Assembly: GCF_019090165.1 (NCBI RefSeq)
Contig: NZ_JAHRIB010000152.1
Coordinates: 62,001-126,000, forward strand
Direction: 5' to 3'
Source: Streptomyces sp. BV286
GTDB taxonomy: Bacteria; Actinomycetota; Actinomycetes; Streptomycetales; Streptomycetaceae
Length of the DNA: 64,000 nucleotides
Shown: in pieces, positions 57,468-64,000 of the stretch
Layout of the letters: every line of letters begins with the position of its first letter
How positions within the stretch are numbered: the stretch's first letter is position 1
Made by a program: the position numbers and the translations under genes
The notes under the pieces: generated by a model
Told to the model about the DNA's origin: nothing
Seen by the model: the letters and a program-made list of their open reading frames with translations, nothing else
Database searches by the model: none

Positions 57468-58979
57468 TCAGTCCCGCCGGAACGTCTCGCGCAGCTTGAA
57501 CTTCTGCAGCTTCCCGGTCGCCGTACGGGGCAGCGACTCCACGAAGTCGACCCGCTTGGGTGTCTTGAATCCGGCGAGCCGCGTACGGCAGTGGGCGATC
57601 AGCTCCTCGGCGGTGACACCGGACCCGTCCGTCACCACGAGCGCGGTCACCAGCTCGCCCCACTTGGCGTCGGGGATGCCGATCACCGCGACCTCACGCA
57701 CGGCGGGATGCGAGGTGATGACGTCCTCCACCTCGATCGACGAGACGTTCTCGCCCCCGGAGATGATGACGTCCTTCTTGCGGTCGGAGATCACCAGGTA
57801 CCCCTCGTCGTCGAGGTATCCGCCGTCCCCGGTGTGGAACCAGCCGCCCGCCTGGGCCTTCGCCGTCTCCTCGGGCTGCTCCCAGTAGCCGTCGAGGTTG
57901 TGGTTCGAGGCGGTCAGCACCTCGCCGTCCGCGTCCACGTCGACGCGTACGCCGAGGGCGGGCACGCCGGCCCGCCCCAGCCTGCGGGCCCGGTCGGCGG
58001 GGTCGAGGTCGTCCCACTCGGCGCGCCCGCGGTTGACCGTGACGAGCGGCGAGGTCTCGGTGAGGCCGTAGATCTGGATGAACTCCCAGCCCAGCTCGAC
58101 CGTCACGCGCTCGATCGTGCGTGTCGGTGGCGGGGCGCCCGCGCAGACGATGCGGACCCGGTCGCGGCCGGGGATCTCACCGTCCCAGTCGGCCGCCGCG
58201 TCGAGCACGGCGTTCAGGACGGCGGGCGCCGCGCACATCAGGGTGACGCCGTGCCGCTCGACGCGGCGCAGGATCTCGGCGCCGTCGATCTGCCGCAGCA
58301 CGATGTGCCGGCCGCCGACGCCCGTGACGCCGTACGGCATGCCCCAGCCGTTGGCGTGGAACATCGGCAGCGTGTGCAGATAGACGTCACGGTCGCTGAT
58401 CGTGGTGTGCAGACCGAACACGGCCGAGTTCAGCCACAGGTTGCGGTGCGTGAGCTGAACCCCCTTGGGGCGGGCGGTGGTTCCGGACGTGTAGTTGACG
58501 CTGGCCGTCGCGCCCTCGTCCGGCTCCGCCCACTCCCGCGGCTCGGCCCCGTGCAGGAAGAGATTCTCGTCGTCACCGAGTACGAACCTGTGCTTGACGT
58601 CGAGCGAGTCGAGGACGCCCGCGCAGGAGGGGTCCGCGTAGACGACCGAGGCACCGGAGTGCCGGACGATGTAGTCGATCTCCGTCCGGGTGAGCCGGAA
58701 GTTCACCGGAACGAGGACCCGCCCCCAGCCGGAGACCCCGAAGAACGAGGTCAGCAGCCGTGCCGAGTTCTGTGAGACCACCGCGACCCGGCCGCCCACC
58801 GGGACGTCCAGCTGGTCGAGTCTGGCCGCCTGGGCGCGGGCGAGCGCCGCCAGTTCACGGTATGTGGGCTCGCCGAGGCCGGGCCCGGGCTGTTCCGGTT
58901 CGTCGACGACGGCGACGCGGTCCGGATAGACGTGGGCCGCGCGGTCGAGGAAGTCACGGACGGTCAGCGGGTAGTACAC
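57468..58979 (-). CDS. AMP-binding acyl-CoA synthetase (long-chain fatty acid type)
   Basis: 503 residues. The adenylation signature YTSGTTARPKG is near 170. GAPPPTRTIERV and IYGLTETSPLVTVN (about 290-330) match motif A5. GYLVISDRKKDVIISGGENVSSIEVEDVI (about 405-430) carries the hinge Asp and Lys. PRTATGKLQKFKLR at the C-terminus contains the catalytic lysine. It activates a carboxylic acid to an acyl-CoA through an acyl-AMP. Substrate not determined. GTG at 58979 has GGAGGTG 6 bases upstream, clearly the start. Divergent from the NTF2-like gene. Confidence 0.9.
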   Translation of the reverse strand: MYYPLTVRDFLDRAAHVYPDRVAVVDEPEQPGPGLGEPTYRELAALARAQAARLDQLDVPVGGRVAVVSQNSARLLTSFFGVSGWGRVLVPVNFRLTRTEIDYIVRHSGASVVYADPSCAGVLDSLDVKHRFVLGDDENLFLHGAEPREWAEPDEGATASVNYTSGTTARPKGVQLTHRNLWLNSAVFGLHTTISDRDVYLHTLPMFHANGWGMPYGVTGVGGRHIVLRQIDGAEILRRVERHGVTLMCAAPAVLNAVLDAAADWDGEIPGRDRVRIVCAGAPPPTRTIERVTVELGWEFIQIYGLTETSPLVTVNRGRAEWDDLDPADRARRLGRAGVPALGVRVDVDADGEVLTASNHNLDGYWEQPEETAKAQAGGWFHTGDGGYLDDEGYLVISDRKKDVIISGGENVSSIEVEDVITSHPAVREVAVIGIPDAKWGELVTALVVTDGSGVTAEELIAHCRTRLAGFKTPKRVDFVESLPRTATGKLQKFKLRETFRRD

Positions 58980-59053
58980 GAGCGCACCTCCGGGTCGGTG
59001 GTTCCTTCCTACCGCGCCGGGCCGCCTCCGTATCCCCGGTGTCCCCGCACCCG

Positions 59054-59083
59054 TTGCGGATGGCCGGAACCCCGGAGTACTGT
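59054..59083 (+). promoter_or_regulatory. candidate promoter TTGCGG-N18-TACTGT
   Basis: TTGCGG at 59054-59059 and TACTGT at 59078-59083, 18 bases apart, upstream of the NTF2-like gene. The AT-rich palindrome at 59097-59108 lies just after the expected start of transcription. Confidence 0.5.
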
Positions 59084-59096
59084 CCGACACACCTAA

Positions 59097-59108
59097 TCAA
59101 CATATTGA
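59097..59108. promoter_or_regulatory. AT-rich palindrome TCAACATATTGA
   Basis: 10 of 12 bases are symmetric. It lies between divergent acyl-CoA synthetase and NTF2-like genes in AT-rich DNA, an obvious change from the surroundings. It fits a MarR/TetR-type operator, but no such regulator gene is adjacent. Confidence 0.5.
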
Positions 59109-59122
59109 GTATGAGGTGGATG

Positions 59123-59518
59123 ATGCACCCCTTCCGCAAGGCGGTCGAGGACGGCGACCACGCGGCCGTGGTCGACCTGCTCGCCGAGGACGTCGTGTTC
59201 ACCAGCCCCGTGGTCTTCAAGCCGTACGCCGGAAAGCCGATCACCTCGGCGATCCTGGGTGCCGTCATGCACGTGTTCGAGGACTTTCGCTACATCCGCG
59301 AGATCGCGAACCCCGACGGCCGCGACCTCGCCCTCGTCTTCGAGGCGCGCGTGGGGGACCGTGCCCTCCAGGGATGTGACTTCCTGCACTTCGACGAGAG
59401 CGGCCGGATCGACGACTTCACCGTCATGGTCCGCCCCCTGTCGGCGGCCCAGGCGCTCCAGGCGGCGATGGCGGCCCGCTTCGACGCCATCGCGAAGGAG
59501 GCGTCGGGCGCGTCCTGA
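59123..59518 (+). CDS. NTF2-like/SnoaL-family protein
   Basis: 131 residues. The cone-shaped NTF2 fold is suggested by MHPFRKAVEDGDHAAVVDLLAEDVVFTSP at the start, VMHVFEDFRYIREI, and GCDFLHFDESGRIDDFTVMVRP. Members bind or turn over small hydrophobic molecules; no catalytic residue is clear. Three in-frame ATGs (59111, 59120, 59123) are close; AGGTGG lies nearest to a usual distance from 59123. It may work with the divergent acyl-CoA synthetase, since both share the intergenic region and possible operator. Confidence 0.8.
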   Translation: MHPFRKAVEDGDHAAVVDLLAEDVVFTSPVVFKPYAGKPITSAILGAVMHVFEDFRYIREIANPDGRDLALVFEARVGDRALQGCDFLHFDESGRIDDFTVMVRPLSAAQALQAAMAARFDAIAKEASGAS

Positions 59519-59537
59519 CCTGCTGAAGCTAGTCTGA

Positions 59538-59558
59538 TCTCCTGCCACGACCAGGAGA
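59538..59558 (+). promoter_or_regulatory. hairpin covering the Shine-Dalgarno of crcB1
   Basis: TCTCCTG (59538-59544) pairs perfectly with CAGGAGA (59552-59558) across 7 bases. The second arm holds the GGAG that lies 9 bases before the ATG at 59567, so pairing would hide the ribosome site. A -10-like TAGTCT (59530-59535) would start transcription within the hairpin, so the structure only forms on a longer transcript. Confidence 0.45.
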
Positions 59559-59566
59559 CACACGCC

Positions 59567-60043
59567 ATGACCAGCCCCCACTCCGAGGCGGCGGACGAAC
59601 CCGCGGGCCTTTGCGCGCCCGCCCGGCGGCCCTCGGTGTGGCGAGGGCAGGGGCCGGCCGTGGCGGTGGTCGCGGCGGGCGGCGCGATCGGCGCCTCGGC
59701 GCGCTACGGAGCCGCACTGCTCTGGCCCTGGCGGACGGACGGCTTTCCCTGGACGACGTTCTGGGTCAACGTCGTCGGGTGCTTCGTGATCGGCGTCTTC
59801 ATGGTCGTCGTCACGGAGGCGTGGGCGGCCCACCCGCTGGTGCGGCCCTTCTTCGGCACAGGTGTCCTCGGCGGCTTCACCACCTTCTCGACGTACGCCG
59901 TCGACATCCAGAAACTGGTCGAGGCCGGACACCCCCGCACCGCGCTCGCCTACCTCGCCGGCACCCTCCTCGCGGCGCTCGCGGCGGTCTGGCTCGCGGT
60001 GTTCTCGACGCGTCGCGCCCTGGCCCGCGGGCGGCGGCGGTGA
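59567..60043 (+). CDS. crcB: fluoride channel Fluc/CrcB, first copy
   Basis: 158 residues, four spans, with an unusually long N-terminal tail (about 28 residues). Family motifs are seen: GASARY, WVNVVGCFVIG and GVLGGFTTFSTYAVD, which line the fluoride pore. Fluc works as an antiparallel dual-topology dimer; in actinomycetes two different subunits are often encoded together, as here. The stop overlaps the DUF190 remnant (GTGA). No fluoride riboswitch fits in the 48 bases upstream. Confidence 0.93.
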   Translation: MTSPHSEAADEPAGLCAPARRPSVWRGQGPAVAVVAAGGAIGASARYGAALLWPWRTDGFPWTTFWVNVVGCFVIGVFMVVVTEAWAAHPLVRPFFGTGVLGGFTTFSTYAVDIQKLVEAGHPRTALAYLAGTLLAALAAVWLAVFSTRRALARGRRR

Positions 60044-60243
60044 AGCCGGACGAGGCCCTGCCGACGGCCGCCGCCGTCGTCGACACCGCGGACCGTGCGC
60101 GGGCCGCGCTGCCGGCGCCCGCGGAACCGGTGGGGGAGGGGGCATTGCTCCTCGACGACTGCGAGGCGATCCGGCACGTCGGCCACGACGAGGCCGCCGG
60201 CGAACCGGATGACGCGAGCGGGAAGGGCGGGAAGGCGCCATGA
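60040..60243 (+). pseudogene. truncated DUF190 gene between the two crcB genes
   Basis: 67 residues. LPTAAAVVDTADRARAALPA, then EGALLLDDCEAIRHVGHDE, match the C-terminal half of DUF190 proteins (typical: LPVAIVIVDTEERI and EGLVILDDCEVIRY). The N-terminal half (about 60 residues) is missing. The GTG at 60040 overlaps the first crcB stop and the frame ends over the second crcB ATG, so it may still be translated. Intact crcB-DUF190-crcB arrays are common in actinomycetes. The most likely origin is an internal deletion at the crcB1-DUF190 junction. Confidence 0.75.
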
Positions 60244-60614
60244 ACTGGGTCCTGGTGATCGCCGGCGGCATGGTCGGCGCACCCCTGCGCTATCTCACCG
60301 ACCGCGCGGTGCGCTCCCGGCACGACTCCGCCTTCCCCTGGGGCACCTTCGCGGTGAACGTCGCCGGCTGCCTGATCCTGGGCGCCCTGACCGGCGCGGC
60401 CGCGGCGGGAGCGGCTTCCTCCCACCTTCAGCTGCTGCTCGGCACGGGCCTGTGCGGCGCCCTCACCACGTACTCGACGTTCTCGTACGAGACACTGCGC
60501 CTGGCCGAGGACGGAGCCCGCTTCCTCGCCGCGGTCAACGTGCTCGCGAGCCTGGCCGCCGGACTCGGCGCGGCTTTCGCGGGGGTCTCGGTGGCCGAGG
60601 CTCTCTGGGCGTAG
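60240..60614 (+). CDS. crcB: fluoride channel Fluc/CrcB, second copy
   Basis: 124 residues, four spans. GGMVGAPLRYLTDRAVR, WGTFAVNVAGCLILGAL and GLCGALTTYSTFSYET match the family. It lacks the long N-terminal tail of the first copy, and probably pairs with it in a heterodimer. ATG at 60240 overlaps the DUF190 remnant's stop (ATGA). The three frames form one transcript. Confidence 0.94.
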   Translation: MNWVLVIAGGMVGAPLRYLTDRAVRSRHDSAFPWGTFAVNVAGCLILGALTGAAAAGAASSHLQLLLGTGLCGALTTYSTFSYETLRLAEDGARFLAAVNVLASLAAGLGAAFAGVSVAEALWA

Positions 60615-60660
60615 CCACCGGTCAGCCCGGGGAGGACCGGTGGTCGCCGGCCCCAAACCC

Positions 60661-60690
60661 TTGACAGTCACCTCTCGTTCCCCGCAGGAT
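60661..60690 (+). promoter_or_regulatory. promoter TTGACA-N18-CAGGAT, leaderless start
   Basis: TTGACA (60661-60666) and CAGGAT (60685-60690) are 18 bases apart. The GTG of the FadR-type gene lies 7 bases after the -10, so transcription would start at the codon. Confidence 0.6.
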
Positions 60691-60697
60691 CACCCCC

Positions 60698-61441
60698 GTG
60701 AACCTGTCAGACAGCCAGACAGCTGGCTCCGTGCCCAGGCGTATCAGTGCCATGGAGGCCGTGCTCGGGCACCTTCGTGGTGCCATCGAGCGCGGTGACT
60801 ACGCCGTGGGGGACAAGCTGCCCTCCGAGGCGGAGCTGTGCCGACGGCTGGAGGTCAGCCGGCCCGTGCTGCGGGAGGCCCTGCGGGCGCTGCAGACCAT
60901 GGGGCTGACCGTGTCCCGGACCGGAAAGGGCACGTTCGTCGTGTCGAGCGGACCCGTCGAGGACCCCACCTTCGGCGACTACGCGGCCAGTGACCTCATG
61001 GAGGTCCGGCGGCACGTCGAGATCCCGGTGGCCGGCTACGCCGCCGTGCGCAGGACGCCCGAGGACCTCGACCATCTGGCTCACCTGCTCGAACGGATGG
61101 AGCGCGAGACCGACACCACCGCATGGGTGGCCATGGACACGCTCTTCCACCTCGCCGTGGCACAGGCCGCCCAGAACCCGGTCTTCCGCCGGGTGATCGA
61201 GGAGATCCGCGACGCACTGGCCCGTCAGTCGGCGTTCCTCAACGAACTCGGCGGCCGCCGCGAGCAGTCCAACCGCGAACACCGCGCCATCGTCGAAGCC
61301 CTCATCGACGGCAGCGCACACGACGCGACCGAGGCCATGGCACACCACCTCGACCGCGTCGAGACGACCCTCACCGCGATCGTGCGCCCCGAGCGCACCG
61401 ACCCCGCGGTATCCCCCACGGAAAGCGAACCCCCGGCGTGA
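60698..61441 (+). CDS. FadR/GntR-family regulator (FCD type) of the asparagine operon
   Basis: 247 residues. The winged HTH (about 20-85) has GDKLPSEAELCRRLEVSRPVLREALRALQTMGLT. The FCD ligand domain (about 95-225) carries the metal-binding His positions in FHLAVAQAAQNP and AHHLDRVE. It starts with GTG and has its own promoter. The permease follows with a GTGA overlap, so it is the first gene of the regulator-permease-asparaginase operon. The ligand is probably asparagine, aspartate or a related acid. Confidence 0.92.
   Translation: MNLSDSQTAGSVPRRISAMEAVLGHLRGAIERGDYAVGDKLPSEAELCRRLEVSRPVLREALRALQTMGLTVSRTGKGTFVVSSGPVEDPTFGDYAASDLMEVRRHVEIPVAGYAAVRRTPEDLDHLAHLLERMERETDTTAWVAMDTLFHLAVAQAAQNPVFRRVIEEIRDALARQSAFLNELGGRREQSNREHRAIVEALIDGSAHDATEAMAHHLDRVETTLTAIVRPERTDPAVSPTESEPPA
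60704..60722. promoter_or_regulatory. candidate autoregulatory operator in the start of the FadR-type gene
   Basis: CTGTC-A-GACAG (60704-60714) is a perfect palindrome, and CAGACAG occurs twice, at 60708 and 60716, 8 bases apart. It is inside the first codons, just after the expected transcription start. A GntR-family regulator could bind it to repress the operon. Confidence 0.4.
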
Positions 61442-62889
61442 GCGAGCAGTTCCTCGAAGAAGAGACAGGGCGGACACGGAAGACGGGCGGTCATGTCGAC
61501 GTCGGCGACGCGGGGTACAGCAAGTCCCTGAAGGCCCGGCACGTCAACATGATCGCCATCGGCGGGGCCATCGGCACCGGCCTCTTCCTCGGCGCCGGCG
61601 GCCGGCTGGCCGAAGCGGGCCCGTCCCTCTTCATCGCGTACGCGGTCTGCGGAGTCTTCGCCTTCCTCGTCGTCCGGGCCCTCGGCGAACTCGTCCTGTA
61701 CCGGCCGTCCTCCGGCGCCTTCGTGTCGTACGCCCGGGAGTTCCTCGGCGAGAAGGGCGCGTATGTCGCGGGCTGGATGTACTTCCTCAACTGGGCCACC
61801 ACCGGCATCGCGGACATCACCGCCGTGGCCGTCTACACCCACTACTGGGGCATGTTCTCCGACATCCCACAGTGGGTGATCGCGCTCATCGCGCTCGCCG
61901 TGGTCCTCACCGTGAACCTCATCTCGGTCAAGATGTTCGGTGAGCTGGAGTTCTGGTTCGCGATCATCAAGGTCGGCGCGCTCGTCGCCTTCATGCTCAT
62001 CGGCATCTTCCTGCTGGCCACCCAGCACCCCGTAGACGGCCATTCCCCCGGCCCGTCCCTGATCACGGACAACGGCGGCGTCTTCCCCAACGGCATGCTG
62101 CCCATGCTGCTGATCATCCAGGGCGTCGTCTTCGCGTACGCGTCGGTCGAACTCGTGGGCGTCGCGGCGGGCGAGACCGAGAACCCCGAGAAGATCATGC
62201 CGAAGGCCATCAACTCGATCATGTGGCGCGTCGGCCTCTTCTACGTCGGCTCCGTGCTGCTGCTGTCGATGCTGCTGCCCTGGAACAAGTACACCGGCGG
62301 GGAGAGCCCCTTCGTCACCGTCCTCTCCAACATCGGCATCCCCGCGGCCGGCGGCGTCATGAACCTCGTGGTGCTCACCGCGGCCATGTCGTCCCTGAAC
62401 TCCGGTCTGTACTCGACCGGCCGCATCCTGCGCTCCATGGCGATGTCCGGCTCCGCGCCCCGGTTCACCGGCGTCATGAGCCGCAGCCAGGTCCCGTACG
62501 GCGGAATCCTGCTCACCAGCGGTATCTGCGTCCTCGGCGTCGGGCTCAACTTCGTCGTCCCCGCGGACGCGTTCGAGATCGTCCTCAACTTCGCGGCGAT
62601 CGGCATCCTCGCCACCTGGGGCATGATCATGGTCTGCCACCTGCAGTTCTGGCGGAAGACCGAGGACGGCGAGCTGGACCGCCCGAGCTACCGGCTGCCG
62701 GGCTCGCCCTGGACCGAGCTCGTCACCCTCGTCTTCCTCGTCTCCGTGCTGGTCCTCATGTACGCCGACGGGGGAGCGAGCCGTACGACGGTCCTGTGTC
62801 TCCCGCTGATCGTGGCGGCACTGGTGGCGGGCTGGTACGGCGTCCGGGGCCGGGTCTCGGCCGTACGCAAGGGCGGGGTGGACGCGTGA
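61438..62889 (+). CDS. amino acid permease, AnsP-like (APC superfamily)
   Basis: 483 residues, 12 spans. HVNMIAIGGAIGTGLFLGAGGRLAEAGPSL is the conserved APC opening. FAYASVELVGVAAGETENPEKIMPKAINSI is the family's signature after span 5-6. It imports an amino acid with protons; the downstream asparaginase suggests L-asparagine. The GTG overlaps the regulator's stop (GTGA), and the stop overlaps the asparaginase start, so all three genes are coupled. Confidence 0.93.
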   Translation: MSEQFLEEETGRTRKTGGHVDVGDAGYSKSLKARHVNMIAIGGAIGTGLFLGAGGRLAEAGPSLFIAYAVCGVFAFLVVRALGELVLYRPSSGAFVSYAREFLGEKGAYVAGWMYFLNWATTGIADITAVAVYTHYWGMFSDIPQWVIALIALAVVLTVNLISVKMFGELEFWFAIIKVGALVAFMLIGIFLLATQHPVDGHSPGPSLITDNGGVFPNGMLPMLLIIQGVVFAYASVELVGVAAGETENPEKIMPKAINSIMWRVGLFYVGSVLLLSMLLPWNKYTGGESPFVTVLSNIGIPAAGGVMNLVVLTAAMSSLNSGLYSTGRILRSMAMSGSAPRFTGVMSRSQVPYGGILLTSGICVLGVGLNFVVPADAFEIVLNFAAIGILATWGMIMVCHLQFWRKTEDGELDRPSYRLPGSPWTELVTLVFLVSVLVLMYADGGASRTTVLCLPLIVAALVAGWYGVRGRVSAVRKGGVDA

Positions 62890-63938
62890 GCCCCGACGCC
62901 CTTTCCGGCTGCGGGAGTTCGCTCGCCGCGGCCCCCTCGGTCCGGGAACCGCTGCACGCGCCCGTCGCCCATCTCGTACGCGGTGGTGTCATCGAGGGAA
63001 TCCACTACGGATCGGTGGTCGTGCTGGCCGCCGACGGAAGCGTGGAGCTGCAGATCGGCGACGTCGAGGCGGCCTTCTACCCGCGCTCGGCGCTCAAGCC
63101 GGTGCAGGCGGTGGCGATGCTGCGGGCCGGACTGCCCCTCGACGGCGACCTGCTCTCACTGGCCGCCGCCAGCCACTCCGGCGAGGAGCGCCACCTCGCC
63201 GGCACCCGGCAGATCCTCGAGCTCGCCGGACTCGCCGAGGAGGACCTGCGCAACGTCCCGGACCTGCCCTTCGACCCGGTCGTCCGGGAGGACTGGATCC
63301 GGGCCGGCCGGCTGCCGTCGAGGCTTGCGCAGAACTGCTCGGGCAAGCACGCGGCCATGCTCTACGCGGCGCGGCTGAACGGCTGGTCGCTCGACGACTA
63401 CCTCGACCCCGCGCACCCGCTCCAGCAGGCGATCGCGGAGATCGTCGAGGACCTCACCGGACAGGCCGTCGCGCAGGTCACGGTCGACGGCTGCGGCGCT
63501 CCGCTGTTCGCCGTCTCGCTGCACGGCCTCGCGCGGGCCGTCTCCCGGATCACCGCGGCCCCGCCCGGCACTCCCGAGGCGCGGGTGGCCGACGCGATGC
63601 GCGAGCACGCCGAGATGGCGTCGGGCTCCGGCCGTGACGTCGCCGCGCTGATGCGTGCCGTACCCGGGCTGCTCACCAAGGACGGCTTCGAAGGTGTGCA
63701 GGTGGCGGCGCTGCCGGACGGCCGTGCCGTCGCCGTGAAGATCTCCGACGGGGCGGACCGCGCACGGGTACCGGTCACCGCGGCGGCCCTCGCCCGCTGC
63801 GGCGTCGACCCGGCCGCGCTCACCGAGTTCGCCGGGGCGCCGCTCCTCGGGGGCGGGGCGGTGGTCGGGCACATCAGGCCGACGCGGGCCCTCGACCCGC
63901 TCACGGGGACGCCGGAGCGACCGGCCCGGCACACCTGA
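62886..63938 (+). CDS. asparaginase, Rhizobium etli type (AsnA/EstA family)
   Basis: 350 residues. It hydrolyses L-asparagine to aspartate and ammonia. Two Ser-Lys features of this family are seen: PRSALKPVQ (Ser68, Lys71), and SHSGE near 96-100. QNCSGKH and DGCGAP hold the conserved cysteine and lysine that bind zinc in the R. etli enzyme. GTG at 62886 overlaps the permease stop. With the transporter upstream it forms an asparagine-utilisation pair. Ends 62 bases before the window edge; those bases contain nothing I recognise. Confidence 0.92.
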   Translation: MSPDALSGCGSSLAAAPSVREPLHAPVAHLVRGGVIEGIHYGSVVVLAADGSVELQIGDVEAAFYPRSALKPVQAVAMLRAGLPLDGDLLSLAAASHSGEERHLAGTRQILELAGLAEEDLRNVPDLPFDPVVREDWIRAGRLPSRLAQNCSGKHAAMLYAARLNGWSLDDYLDPAHPLQQAIAEIVEDLTGQAVAQVTVDGCGAPLFAVSLHGLARAVSRITAAPPGTPEARVADAMREHAEMASGSGRDVAALMRAVPGLLTKDGFEGVQVAALPDGRAVAVKISDGADRARVPVTAAALARCGVDPAALTEFAGAPLLGGGAVVGHIRPTRALDPLTGTPERPARHT

Positions 63939-64000
63939 CCGACCAGCGCCGCGTACACCTCGGGCCACCGAGAACACCGTGCCATCCGCTTCAGCCGTCA

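Noticed and set aside
59519..59566. Fluoride riboswitch before crcB1
   Set aside because: Only 48 bases are available and the consensus pseudoknot is absent; only a simple hairpin is present.

Overview
The window is a stretch of a high-GC actinomycete chromosome, almost certainly Streptomyces. Third codon positions are very GC-rich, GTG starts and ATGA/GTGA overlaps are common, and the families are typical of the genus (Rv1733c-like membrane protein, two-domain TerD protein, monomeric isocitrate dehydrogenase, class F sortase, paired CrcB proteins, FadR-type and LacI regulators). I see no rRNA, tRNA, insertion sequence, integrase, CRISPR array or prophage gene. Genes are packed on both strands and only two gene-free gaps slightly exceed 300 bases.

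Layout. 1-6 kb: end of an FtsX-type ABC permease, a HATPase anti-sigma-like protein, a small unknown, a Cds1-like PLP enzyme, an SRPBCC protein and a DeoR regulator. 6-11 kb: a polytopic membrane protein whose alpha/beta-hydrolase motifs lie at its two ends, and a beta-helix/AAA+ fusion. 11-21 kb: envelope and metabolic genes (Rv1733c-like, MOSC, TerD, HpnB-like glycosyltransferase, glutamate-racemase-like, O-antigen-ligase-like, apolipoprotein N-acyltransferase, Nudix). 21-25 kb: a 3-hydroxybutyrate dehydrogenase, a PucR/GAF regulator and a convergent MHS-type transporter, probably a small-acid uptake and oxidation locus. 25.6-31.3 kb: a three-gene unit around a 1449-residue soluble kinase with WD40 and TPR repeats, flanked by two unrecognised proteins. 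31.5-43 kb: a secreted GH30 enzyme, a class F sortase with a possible substrate, a two-component system, a GT-C-like membrane protein and icd. 43-49 kb: a GH29 fucosidase, AraC and MarR regulators, a VOC protein, a GDT1/TMEM165 protein, and two SseB-like paralogues about 4 kb apart. 49-57.4 kb: a beta-galactan locus (GH42, GH53, sugar ABC importer, LacI regulator). 57.4-64 kb: acyl-CoA synthetase, NTF2-like protein, two CrcB fluoride channels with a truncated DUF190 between them, and an asparagine operon (FadR-type regulator, permease, asparaginase).

Regulation that can be read directly: (i) about ten genes have a -10-like hexamer 6-7 bases before the start codon, as in leaderless transcripts; (ii) both SseB-like paralogues have the same GCAT-N15-GGGTAY promoter, which fits the Streptomyces sigma-B type; (iii) a LacI-family operator, CTGTGAGCGTTCACAG, overlaps a TTGACA-N17-TCTACT promoter in the divergent galactan region; (iv) a 7-bp hairpin covers the ribosome binding site of the first crcB. 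The best candidates for something new are the kinase-WD40-TPR unit, the membrane-interrupted hydrolase, the beta-helix/AAA+ fusion and the sortase pair.
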